From Stomorhina lunata (taxonomy: Eukaryota; Arthropoda; Insecta; Diptera; Rhiniidae), in NCBI GenBank assembly GCA_933228675.1, contig OW121741.1:38469952-38533951 (forward strand): a stretch of DNA of 64,000 bases, in the 5' to 3' direction. Below, piece after piece: positions 10,813-21,181 of this stretch. The position numbers were made by a program, and so were the translations under genes. Under the pieces are notes generated by a model. The model did no database searches and was not told the DNA's origin. It saw only the letters and a program-made list of their open reading frames with translations. Every line of letters begins with the position of its first letter. Within the stretch, counting starts at the first letter, position 1.

Positions 10813-11579
10813 ATACCCTTCACCACCATAGGTGGAAAGGGTATTATAAGTTTGTGCTGATGTTTGTAACGCATAGAAATATTTGTCTTAGACCCACCTT
10901 TTAGTACACCCATAGGCTTAGAATCACTTTCTGAGTCGATTTAGCGATGTTCGTCCGTCTGGCTGGCTGGACCCCCATGTAAACCTTGTAATCAAACTAC
11001 AGGTCGCAATTCTAAAGATAATTTAAGAAAATTTGGCGCAGATAATTTTTTTGTGACCACGTGACCACGGCTATTGAAATTGGTCAAAATCGGTCCATTA
11101 TTTATGGTACCTCCCATAGGTCCCACTTCCCGGGATTGCTATATTGGCCACAAATATCAATATTTTTTCATGAAATTTAAAACAAATACTGCTTATGTAA
11201 ACTTAAATCACTGTTGAAATCGGTCCACATTTGACCATAGCTCCCATACAAACTCTTCTGTAAAAACGCATTAAATGAGACAAAAAATCACTAAAACGCT
11301 CGTAAATCTAAAGATAATGAAAATTTTGAGTTTATTTTTTGCATACATAATTTTTGTAACAACTGTAATCAATTTGCCAAATTTCGGTCCACATTTGACC
11401 CTAGCTCTCATATAAGTCCAAGTGACAGGTTAAATATATAAGTTTTGAGAAAATGTTTGTATGATGGCAAAATTTAGCAAATATTAGTCTCTATACAGGA
11501 AAAATAACAGCTTTGACCTTAGTGGTGAAGGGTATCGTACGGTCGGGCTTGACCGACTATAGCGCTTTCTTACTTGTTT
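10813..11579 (+). repeat. Dispersed family-A repeat, copy 3 (full length)
   Basis: It starts ATACCCTTCACCACCATAGG and ends in ACTTGTTT at 11579. The first 30 bases form a hairpin (ATACCCTT/AAGGGTAT). The same start also pairs with GTGGTGAAGGGTAT near 11521. A second hairpin GTCGG/CCGAC sits just before the TATAGCGCTTTCTTACTTGTTT tail. The interior holds the CCGTCTGGCTGGCTGG block and two copies of the CACATTTGACC(A/C)TAGCT core. It is non-coding. Confidence 0.9.
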
Positions 11580-11781
11580 AACTTGGAACTGTTGGTGTTT
11601 TTTTAAGAAAAATATACGAGTTATTTATGAATGCACACCATCAACAACTCGTCAAAATATTACGAACGCAGACACAATTAAGTTATCTAAAAATCGTAAC
11701 CTAGTACTTTATAGTACTATAAAGTTAACTAAAAATACTTTAAAATCCCAAAGAACGGTACGTTATTATAACGTTCTTTTG

Positions 11782-12540
11782 ATACCCTTCACCACCATAG
11801 GTGAAAAGGGTATTATAAGTTTGTGCTGATGTATGTAACGCCAAGAAATATTTGTTTTAGACCTACCTTTTTGTATAACAATAGACTTAGAATCACTTTC
11901 TGAGTCGACTTAGCGATGTCAGTCCGTCCGTCCATCTGGCTGGCGGGCTGGACCCCTATGTAAACCATGTAATTAAACTCCAAATCGCAATTCTAAAGAT
12001 AATTTAAGAAAATTTGGCACAGTTAATTTTTTTTAAAGTGGGACCATGGCTATTGAAATTTGTCAAAATCGGTCCATTATTTTTGGTACCTCCCATAGGT
12101 CCCACTTAACGGAATCGATATTTTGGCCACAAAAATCAATATTTTTTCATGAAATTTAAAACATATACTGCTTATGTAAACCAAAATTACTGTATCAAAT
12201 TTCATTGAAATCGGTCCACATTTGACCATAGCTCCCATACAAACTCTTCTGTCAAAAAGCACTAAATGAGAAAAAAATCAGTAAAATCTTGTAATTTTGA
12301 AGATAATTAAAATTTTGAGTTTAATTTTTGTAAAAACTGTAATCAATTTGCCAACTTTCGAGATAATCGTTCCACATTTGACCTTAGCTCTTATATAAGT
12401 CCAAATGACCGAAGCAGCTTAAATATATAAGTTTTGAGAAAATGTTTGTATGAAGGCAAAATTTAGCAAATATTCGTACAGGAAAAAAAACATCTTTGAC
12501 CTTAGTGGCTTGACCGACTATAGCACTTTCTTACTTGTTT
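11782..12540 (+). repeat. Dispersed family-A repeat, copy 4 (near full length)
   Basis: Same 5' hairpin and interior blocks as copy 3. Near 12505 the CGTACGGTCGGG part of the tail is deleted, leaving CTTAGTGGCTTGACCGACTATAGC. It ends ACTTGTTT at 12540. Confidence 0.88.
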
Positions 12541-13490
12541 TTATTGTGACTTTGTGTAGCCAACTTTGTTTCCGACTTAGTTAGGTACCTAGAAATAAAT
12601 TACTTTTGCGTCCGCATAAGTTCAGTACGGCATTTTAAGGTGGTGTTTTTTTCGAATCTTGCTTTCAATACGAATTTCTAAAACTGCATTTAGACTAGGT
12701 GATTTTTAATATGAATTAAAACTTAAAAGAATATAAACAAAAATCTATTTATCCAAATTTTAATATCAAAAAATCTCTTGTAAATTATAGTATTTTCTAA
12801 TTTTTCGAATCTCTGAATTTTTTCAAGACTTTTGTAAAAATTTCTTATGGAATTTCCTAAGTGTATATGCAGTTTTATTTATAGGCTTAAGAATTTATTT
12901 TTTAAAGATCATTTAAGTAAAAAATTGTTATATTATTGTTTTATTTTATAGTTTAATTAGTTCCATTTGAAATTTTAAATCTGTTAAAATTTATATAAAT
13001 AAATATTCAAAAGTTTGTATGTACAAGTATTTAGTGTAGACTCAGGGGATAAATTATATATGTAATTATTCAATTTAATTTTAAGGAGTAGTATAATGCA
13101 AATTAAGATAAATAAAGTATTGTGTTAATAATCTAAATAAATAAAATAAATATCATAAAAGAATAAAATCAAAAATAAGATTCGTTTTTTTCTTTAAATC
13201 CTTTTGAACAAAACCTAATCTTATCATCACCTTTCCAAAAAAAAATCTAATATTTATTCAATAAAATTTTCAATTCATAATCAATATAAAACTTTAACTT
13301 GACCACCCCGTACTCTTATTGATACTTTGAATCAAACGACCCTCGCTCTTTGTAAATAAGTAATAGAAGAAACGGATACGGATAAATACGACTAAATGTT
13401 AATCACATGCGAAGGTGTTTGATGACAGCCATAAATTTCCCCATTTGTATTTACATATTTCAACTTCTTCCTGTTCCGTTCTGTTTATGT
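12541..13490. other. AT-rich stretch without recognisable gene
   Basis: No coding, RNA or repeat signature recognised. Confidence 0.5.
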
Positions 13491-13499
13491 AAAACAACA

Positions 13500-16400
13500 G
13501 TTTTTAAATTCCCCAGAGAACTTATGCATTTTTAAAATTACACTACTTCACAAGATTTCAACAAAGTCGTGACCAAATGAATCTGACACTTGATCTGTAT
13601 GTAAAATTGCTCACTGAATCCGAATATGAAATCAAAATGGTCAAAAGTAGAACAGTTTTCGAGATATTGCGTAATAACAGTTTTTTGCGTTTTCTAAAAA
13701 GGTTATGTCACTATAGTGAACGTACCTTCAAAACAGCTTGGCGGATTTTGAAAGTCTTTTTTGCCGTTGAAAGACAATAAAATTATCAAAACAATCACGG
13801 GACGCTTGCAAAAATTGGATAAGAATTTAGAGTTTTACAGTTGACCAAAGCTTGAACTTCACGAAAATTTTAATGATTTTTTGAAATTTTGCTGTTTTCA
13901 ACTTCTTTTTTTTAAACCAAACAATAACTTTTTCTTTAGTTTCATCACTTACGAGATTAATTTATTTCAATACAAATATTACGGGTCCAATAAGAATCAG
14001 ATCGGTGCAAAAATCACAGAGTTGTAGAAGATTAATTAAATTATCCCATTTTTAGATTTTTATAAAATTAAAAAAATGCATGTAGGTATAAATTGCATTA
14101 TTAATAATAAATATTAAAAATGACTTAGAACTGTTGAATTGCTTTGCCTATTGTAATTATTTTCTGCCTCTCGCACAAGGAACCAACAATAGTCGCCCAG
14201 CATCACCTCATCATACACCCCTTGGTATCGACGTTCCATTTCTTGTATTTGTTGGTGAAAACGCTCACCATGTTCGTCACTTTCATCGCCGAGGTTATTT
14301 GGGAAGAAATTTAAGTGCGAATGCAGAAGGTGTATTTTTAAAGACATATTAACTCCTTTTTAAGTAAGATATAAAAATGAGTGTTAAGTAAAATTCTTCA
14401 ATGAAAAAACGATTTAAAAACCTACCAATTTTCTCATAGTTTTTTAACAAATCACGAATGATGTCTTCATAGTTTGGATCCCTGAAATTGCCCAAAAAGC
14501 CTGATACAACCAAACCAAATGATCTCCATGCCTTTAACTCATCTTCAGACAAAATCGAATCAAATTTTGAATCCTTGAGTAGCTTTGTAATTTGTGGTCC
14601 CACAAAAATCCCTTCTTTAATTTTGGCATCTGACAAGTTGGGAAAAACGGTTTTCAGGTATTTAAATGCGACACTGTTTCCTCTTTTTACCAAAGCTTTT
14701 ACAAAATTTTTGATTAAGCCAAGTTTTATATGTAACGGTGGCAAAATAATTTTTTCCTTTTTCACGAGAGCTTTATATTTGACATTGTCTTGACCAAGCG
14801 TAAAATTTGTTCTATCCGGCCAATCTTTTCGGGAATAGTGTTCCTGATGCGCTCGGCTATCCCATTTGCACAAAAAACAACAATATTTTGTGTACCCTTG
14901 TTGCAAACCAGTCACCATGGCAACAACTTTTAAATCGGCACAGATTTTCCAGTTATGGACTTCATAATTTACAAGATCGAGCATTTGAGATATGGACTCA
15001 TAAGATTCTTTTACCTTTACAGCATGTGCCACTGGAACTGAAGGCTTTTTATTACCTTTGTGTAACAGAACAGCTTTTAAGCTTAACTTGCTGCTGTCAA
15101 TAAATAATCGCCAATCGTCTGGATTGTGTGTCTCCCCGAATTGACTGAACAAGCCATTAATATCATGGCAATAGCAAATACCATCTTTTTTCGAAAAGTA
15201 ACTAGAAAAACTTTCATGTCGGCTCCTGTAATGCGAAATTCTCACGTCAGGTGTCACAAAGCCACGTTCTTTCATTCTTGATGCTAACAACTCTGCCTTT
15301 TTCTTCGGTAACTCCAAATCTCTAACCCAGTCATTGAGTTCAGCTTGTGTGAGGGGCATTACTGTTTCCTTATTTTCAATTAAGTCACTGTCGTCACTTG
15401 AATCATATGAATCGGAGTCATGCTTCCGCTTTGGACAAAGGGGATATTGAGCTTCAGGCATATGAGGAATTGGTTTTATAAAGGAGTTAACATCTGCATA
15501 TTCAACAGACTTATGACGTCCATTTTGCTTTACATTGGCTAAGCAAAAATAACAGTCGATTTCGTGGTTTTTGGGTTCATGCCAAATGGCGGGAACATCA
15601 AATGGCATATACCGACTACAGTATAGTAAATTAGCTTAAGATTCTGAAGACATATTTTCTAAGAACAAAATTAAAAAACGCATACTCACTCTGCACCCGA
15701 CATCCACATAGTTAAACGAGTTTTGCATGAATTACACAAAGTATTCGGGGTCCAAGATTTCAATATGTTTTCCGTATTGACTTTGAAATACATCCGAAAT
15801 GCTTTTTGCAATTGGTTTGAAAAATTTGACGGCTGTGCAAAACTGTACACTCCACAAGCATAGCAAAACTTGTTTGGATTGTTCTTGCAAATAAATGCCC
15901 GTTTTGCCTTACGCATTTCGTTCTTGTTAACAAATTTCACGCTTTCTTAATTTCTTTTTTTCCCAAAATTAAAATTTTTTAATATTTAAAATGTTTGTTT
16001 TTCCTTTGGGCACTTGATTTAAAAATAGCGAAAAGTGGCTAAATTCACTTAATCTTCTGTAGCTTTGTCACTTCTGTACCAATCTGGATCATGTTGGACG
16101 CAAAATATTCCCACTTAATATACTAATACGCTATGTAAAAATACATACAAATTTTTAATTGTTCGGTTTAAAAGAGATTGATTGAAAAGGGCGAAATTGC
16201 TAAAAATTAACAAATTTTTCATGGAATCTGAAGTTTTTTCCACTATTACTCTGTCATTTCATGACCGATCTTAACAAACAACCAATGGTTATTTTAGTAA
16301 TTTTATTGTCTTTCATTGGAAAGAAAGAAATGTCCGAACCGACGGACATTTTTGAAAATATTTTATTTTAAGTGCCTTCATCTTTTTTAAAAACACAAAA

Positions 16401-16540
16401 AACGGTTATTTTGCAATATCTCGAAAACTGTTCTACTTTTGACCATTCTGACTTCATATTTGGATTCAGCGGACAATTTTACATATAGATTAGGTGTCAA
16501 ATGCGTTTGGTCAAAAAACTGTTCTCTAGTGTTATTAATT
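13500..16540 (-). mobile_element. DNA transposon with long inverted ends and an intact three-exon gene
   Basis: Sequence from about 13570-14060 is matched by the reverse complement of about 16030-16520. Shared blocks include TATGTAAAATTG, TGGTCAAAAGTAGAACAG, TTTTCGAGATATTGC, GAAAGACAATAAAATTA and GTAGAAGATTAA. Similarity is patchy toward the interior. The inverted ends bracket a single minus-strand gene (14114-15940), as expected for a DNA transposon of about 3 kb. Both sides carry AGAGAAC near the outer limit (about 13516 and 16538), but the exact ends and the target duplication are unresolved. The superfamily is not recognised. Confidence 0.7.
14114..15940 (-). CDS. 560-residue putative transposase, three exons
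   Basis: Exons on the minus strand are 15940-15690, 15615-14426 and 14355-14114. The introns are 74 and 70 bp with GT/AG ends, and the frame is kept throughout, giving 560 residues. Exon 1 carries two CxxC pairs (CYAC, CNSC), and exon 2 starts with another (CYFC), suggesting a zinc-binding N-terminus. Later motifs are LFIDSSKLSLKAVLLHKGN (D about 257), KICADLKVVAMVTG (D about 311), CCFLCKWDSRAHQEH (CxxC plus histidines) and GERFHQQIQEMERRYQG (E about 511). Together they look like a DDE-type RNase H core, which is inference. I recall similar uncharacterised proteins in cnidarians and arthropods but cannot name the family. Long inverted ends flank it, so transposase is the simplest role. No disabling mutation is seen. 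Confidence 0.72.
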
Positions 16541-16849
16541 AATTATTTATGAAGACACATTGAAAATAATTCATTCATTCATAAGTGACTAATAGACATT
16601 TGTCATATGAATGTACGAGTATGCGAGTAAGATACACATTAGTATTACGACGCACTATGGTATTTCTGCTGAATCTGAATCTGGCAATGAAAAATCTATA
16701 TTTTTTTCCTAAGATATATATACATATATATAGAAAAAATCGGTTGAAGTCAGCTAAATATTGTGAAACAAAAATTTATGGTAAAATTATTGAAATTTAA
16801 AGGCTTATGTATCGAAGATATTTCAAGTGGCAAAATGTAGGTGTGAATT
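16541..16849. other. No recognisable gene
   Basis: AT-rich sequence just outside the transposon. A short frame at 16585-16800 shows no recognised domain. Confidence 0.5.
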
Positions 16850-17190
16850 TTATTGAAGTCTGAGATCTTGTGTTTGTTTTAAAGAAAAAAAAAAAGTTTA
16901 CTGCATACATAGTTTGGGAGATATGAGCGCATCAAGATTGTCCTATAAAATTTAGCATTGGCAGTTTTCGTTGGAGAAAAAGTCAGTTGGCTCGGTTTAC
17001 CTCCGTGCTCTTAGTATAATGAAATGAAAGACAAAAGGCTTTTCTTTCGAATTAGCTAAAAAAATTTAGCAACTTTTGTCAAACTTTTGAAAAAATCAAA
17101 ATTTAGTAAAAAAAGTCAGGAATATTGCTTATAATAAAAAACCATTGCATACCTTCAGGCTTAAGTTTTTAATCAAATTGCAGTTATTAA
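16850..17190 (+). repeat. Family-E dispersed repeat (second copy near 2870-3180)
   Basis: Shares GGGAGATATGA-like, AGTTGGCTCGGTTT and TTTTTAATCAAATTGCA blocks with 2870-3180 in the same order and orientation. Non-coding. Confidence 0.6.
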
Positions 17191-17307
17191 TCCTAACATT
17201 AGCTCTTTTATAACAACAATTTATTAATAATTTATTGACAGCTATTTGGAAAAAGTGCATAAGAAATTAAAAAAAAAACAAAAAAATTCTTAAAAATTAA
17301 AATTCTT

Positions 17308-17568
17308 ATACATGGAAAGGACATAATAGATGCAGCAGTACTCCCAATTAGTATGCTCTCCGAGGAAGCAGAAGAAGCTCGAAACAAAGATTATAGGAAT
17401 TACAGATTAATATTTTCTAGAAAGTGCAGTAGAACTGCAACAAATACCGATGTTTTTCATCGTTTACTTGAGTGTTCTGATCCATATATAAGTAATTTAA
17501 GACGACAACCTTATAAAAATGTTTCGGAATTGGATGATGTAGTTAAGGAAATGATAATTAATGAATAA
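17308..17568 (+). pseudogene. C-terminal fragment of a transposon-type protein
   Basis: An open frame reads GKDIIDAAVLPISMLSEEAEEARNKD, then FSRKCSRTATNTDVFHRLLECSDPYIS, and ends at a stop at 17568. I recall this C-terminal pattern (LPIG.LSEEA.EARNKD ... SRK.SR..TN.D...LL..SDP.IS) from many uncharacterised insect transposon proteins, but I cannot name the family. No N-terminal part is found upstream, so it is a remnant. A family-E repeat lies upstream and a tandem array downstream. Confidence 0.55.
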
Positions 17569-17574
17569 AATATT

Positions 17575-18270
17575 TAAATATTGGCTTTAACCGGATTTCA
17601 ACCGAAATTGGTAGAACTCTTTTTTAGATCAGAAAATAAAAGTGTGCCGAATTTTATCAAATTGTGGGTTATACATTAAAATGTGAAAAATGGGGGTCCA
17701 AGGGAGGTACCTCAAGGAGTCGTCGGATTTCAACCAAAATTAGTAGGGCTTTTTTCAGGATAAAAAAATAGAAGTGTGCCAAATTTTATCAAATTCTATT
17801 GAAAATTGGGGTTTATACATTGAGAAGAAAAATAAGTGAAAAAATGGGGGTCCAAGGGAGGTACCTCAAAGAGTCGTCGAATTTCAACCAAAATTAGTAG
17901 GGCTCTTTTCTGGATCAAAAAATAGAAGTGTGCCAAATTTGATCGAATTCTATTGAAAATTTGGGTTTATACATTGAGAAGAAAAATAAGTGAAAAAATG
18001 GGGGTCCAAGGGCGGTACCTTAAGGAGTCGTCGGATTTCAACCAAAACTAGCGGAGCTCTTTTCTTGGTCAAATAATACAGTTATGCCGATTTTCATGAA
18101 ATTCTGTTGAAAATTGCGGGTTATACATTGAGAAGAAAAATAAGTGAAAAAATGGGGGTCCAAGGGCGGTACCTCAAGGAGTCGTCGGATTTCAAAGTTT
18201 TTTTGAATTTTTCTTATCTATATAAAACTAAATAAGTGTGCCAAATTTCATCGTTGTAGGATAACTCCTT
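17575..18270 (+). repeat. Tandem repeat, 154-bp unit, about 4.5 copies
   Basis: The block GGGGGTCCAAGG starts at about 17692, 17846, 18000 and 18154, giving a period of exactly 154 bp three times. Each unit carries GGTACCTCAAGGAGTCGTCG, TTTCAACCAAAA, a run like AGAAGTGTGCCAAATTT and TATACATTGAGAAGAAAAAT. Non-coding and satellite-like. Confidence 0.92.
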
Positions 18271-18712
18271 CTATTTTTTGCAGTTAGATGTATAAAGAAA
18301 TCTCACTGTGCGTCGTAAGACTAACTTCTTCTGTTATCCTTGACTCTCAGTGGAGCATAGGGCCTCAAGACTAACTTAAGCGAAAGCATTTGCCAAAGAT
18401 GTTTTCATTAATCAAGAACGAAAGTTACAGGTTCAAAGGTTATCAGATACCGCAATAATTCTAACGATGCCAGCTAGCAATTGGGTGTAGCTACTATCAA
18501 GGATCTCTTAGTCGCTTCCCGGCGCTTCCCTAAGCAACATATGATATTTCTAGAATCTTTATTGTTCTTCACTTAAGTCGCTTAAAGGATACACTCCTAA
18601 CATCCATTATTTTGTGATTTAAGAGAAGAACTCGAGTATTAAATATTAGCCGATCAAGACAGTTTTGAAGGACGAAGCTAAATTTAATTTCTAGCCATCC
18701 CTATGTTATTTT
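18271..18712. other. Intervening sequence with a LINE-A 3' scrap
   Basis: About 18333-18375 matches the complement of the LINE A 3' end (CTTGACTCTCAGTGGAGCAT). The rest is unrecognised. Confidence 0.5.
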
Positions 18713-18713
18713 G

Positions 18714-19055
18714 TTACTTACTTCAATTGCCTATACTTACAACCTATTAAGGTCAAAGGCCGAGTATATTTTAGAATTTCATGCGCTTCGATCTTATTCT
18801 CCAATTTCGTAGGCCAAGCTTTGAAAGATTTTCCAGTACTTGGTGTTTCCATCGAAGTTTCAGACGTCCTCTTCCACAAATTCCCTCGGGATCATTTTTG
18901 AACAATTTTCTTGCTGGGATATTTTCATCCATTCGTACCACATGTCCTAGCCAACGCAGCTGCTGCTTGATACATTTAACTACATCGATGTCAGCGTTTA
19001 ACTTATATAGCTCATGGTTCATTCTATATCAATATTCATTGTTGATGAAGACTTT
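18714..19055 (-). pseudogene. LINE-B 3' fragment
   Basis: Minus strand encodes NHELYKLNADIDVVKCIKQQLRWLGHVVRMDEN, then DPEGICGRGRLKLRWKHQVLENLSKLGL, the C-terminal tail of an endonuclease/reverse-transcriptase LINE (RTE-like by memory of such tails). It ends at the shared LINE-B 3' terminus near TTACTTACTT. It is 5' truncated, as is usual for LINEs. Confidence 0.8.
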
Positions 19056-19099
19056 TTCCTCTACTATCCTTGACTCCCAGTGGAGCATAGGGCCTCAAC

Positions 19100-19839
19100 T
19101 AGGGTTGCCAGACACAAATCCTGAAAAAGCTGGACATAAGGAGAAAAAAAGCTTGACAACCCAAAAATTAGCTGGATATTAATAATAAAAAACTTGCTTT
19201 AATAATCTGCTTCGATGAATCTTTCAATTTTTGATAAACCGAATAACGAATACCGTAATAAATCGCAGCGATATCGAGAGAAAATGAAATCGTCCGAGAT
19301 GCTGCAGCTAATACATCTGAAACAATTTTCAACAGAAAACACATACTACTTGCGTTTATTGATGACATTGATATCATGGGACGGACGCACATTTCGCGAT
19401 TCGAATGCCGCCTTTTTAAGTATCGAGAACTAATGTAATAAAATGGGTCTAGTTGTCAATGAATCAAAACAAAAATTCTGGTTTCTACAAGCTGGCAATC
19501 CTTAAGAATTGGACCACAAGTGATCGTTGAGAACTATAGCTACGAGGTTGTAAAAGAATTTGTTTTCCTTGGTACCGCCGTCAACATATTTCAAGATATA
19601 AGTTTCAAATTCAAACATAGAATCATATTTGCCAAAAATGGGGAAATTTGGTAGAGGGTAATTTTACTACAAAATGAACTTGATCAGACAATCAATTAAT
19701 CAACACATCAATCACTTAAGAAAAAAAAAATACACTTTTCCAAAAGTTTCAGCTGGACAAATTTAATTTTAGCTTGACACTGGACAAGCATTAAAAAAGC
19801 TGGACAATCCAGTCGAATCCAGCCTGACTGGCAACCCTT
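19100..19839. mobile_element. hAT-like non-autonomous element carrying a LINE-B fragment
   Basis: Ends are TAGGGTTGCCAG and, as complement, AAGGGTTGCCAG. The element is flanked by GCCTCAAC at 19092-19099 and 19840-19847, an 8-bp duplication. The empty site exists at about 39237-39246 in another LINE-A copy (GGCCTCAACC). AGCTGGACAA-like strings recur near both ends. The interior, about 19170-19650, reads in fragments like a LINE-B reverse transcriptase (DDIDIMGRT, NKMGLVVNES, VVKEFVFLGTAVN). No transposase is encoded. Confidence 0.85.
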
Positions 19840-20458
19840 GCCTCAACCATATTCTTATATCGAAACCATGAATATTTTGCTGCTTGCAACTCTGCACCAA
19901 TTGATCTTCTCCACGTTCTACAGGTGCACCAACACGACGGCCTCTTCCCTGTGGATTCCAACTAAGCTCTTGTCGAGCAATTTTGCCTTCGAAGTGTGTG
20001 GCCTATCCATGGCCATTTCCGTTGACATACCTCCGTGGAAGCACGGATTTGGTTTGTCGCGTTAAGTAGATCTTCATTTCTTATGCGATTCGGCCACCAT
20101 ATATTAAGGATTTGCCTTAAGCAATTGTTTGTAAAGGTTTGCAGTCGTTTATAGATGGCATTTGTGCGTTACCATGTTTCGCAGCCATAATACAGGATGG
20201 ACTTGGCATTCGAGTTCTATATTCGTAACTTAGTTGTTGATATTTGTCGAGATTTCTAAATAGCTCGGAGAATGCTCGGAGAATATTACGAATACGCGAA
20301 TACGAGAATACGCGATTCAATATCCTCACCACCTTGTAGATACCAAACTACCAAGATAATTTAAGGTATCTACACTTCCAATAACCTCGTTATCCTCATT
20401 GATGTATGTCTACGAGTTTAAGCCATAGCCTCCAGGCATAATCTTTGTCTTGGAAATA

Positions 20459-21181
20459 CGAGGGCGGTTCGGAAACTCCTTTGGATCGTTTTAAGAGAAA
20501 TAAAATGGATTTTAAGCGTCGTTTCATAACTGTTGATGAGACATGAATCCACCACTATACTCCAGAGACAAAGGAACAATCCAAACAATGGACTGAAGCT
20601 GGAGGAAGTGCCCCAAAGAAGGCAAAAGCAATTCAATCGGCTGGTAAGGTTATGGCAACAGTTTTTTGGGACTTCAAAGGTATTTTATTGATTAACTATC
20701 TGCAAAAGGATAAAACAATAAATTCAGAGTACTATTTCAACCTTTTGGATCAATTAAATGTACAAATTCAAGAAAAACGTCCTGCCTTACAACACAAAAA
20801 AATAATTTTTCATCAAGATAACGCACCAGCGCACAAGAGTGTTTTAACGATGGCAAAAATCAACGAATTAAAGTACGAGTTGCTTGACTACCCACCATAT
20901 TCTCCTGATTTAGCGCCCAGTGACTTTTACCTGTTCCCAAATCTAAAAAAAAATTCCTTGCTGGCAAGCGTTTTACCTCAAATGAAGATGCAATTGCAGC
21001 TGTAAACCACTATTTTGAAGACCTTGAGGAAAACTATTTTAATCAAGGGATAGTATTGCTAGAAAAGCCTTGGACTAAGTGTATTGAAGTTTCAGGAGAA
21101 TATATTGAAAAATAAAAATATTTTTGAAAAACTAACTATTCTCTTTCATTGGTAGGCTAAGAAGTTTCCGAACCACCCTCG
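20459..21181 (+). mobile_element. mariner (DD34D), 5' half deleted
   Basis: Ends are CGAGGGCGGTTCGGAAACT and, as complement, CGAGGGTGGTTCGGAAACT. TA lies on both sides (20457-20458, 21182-21183). The frame after about 20500 reads RRFITVDET, then TVFWDFKGILLINYL, HQDNAPAHKS and YPPYSPDLAPSDFYLF. The spacing of 34 residues between the last two aspartates marks mariner. The N-terminal DNA-binding half is gone, there is a TGA after VDE(T), and a frameshift near 20950. Not functional. Confidence 0.9.

Noticed and set aside
14134..15103. Plus-strand frames opposite the transposon gene
   Set aside because: They are shadows of the minus-strand exons, which splice in frame and carry the conserved motifs.
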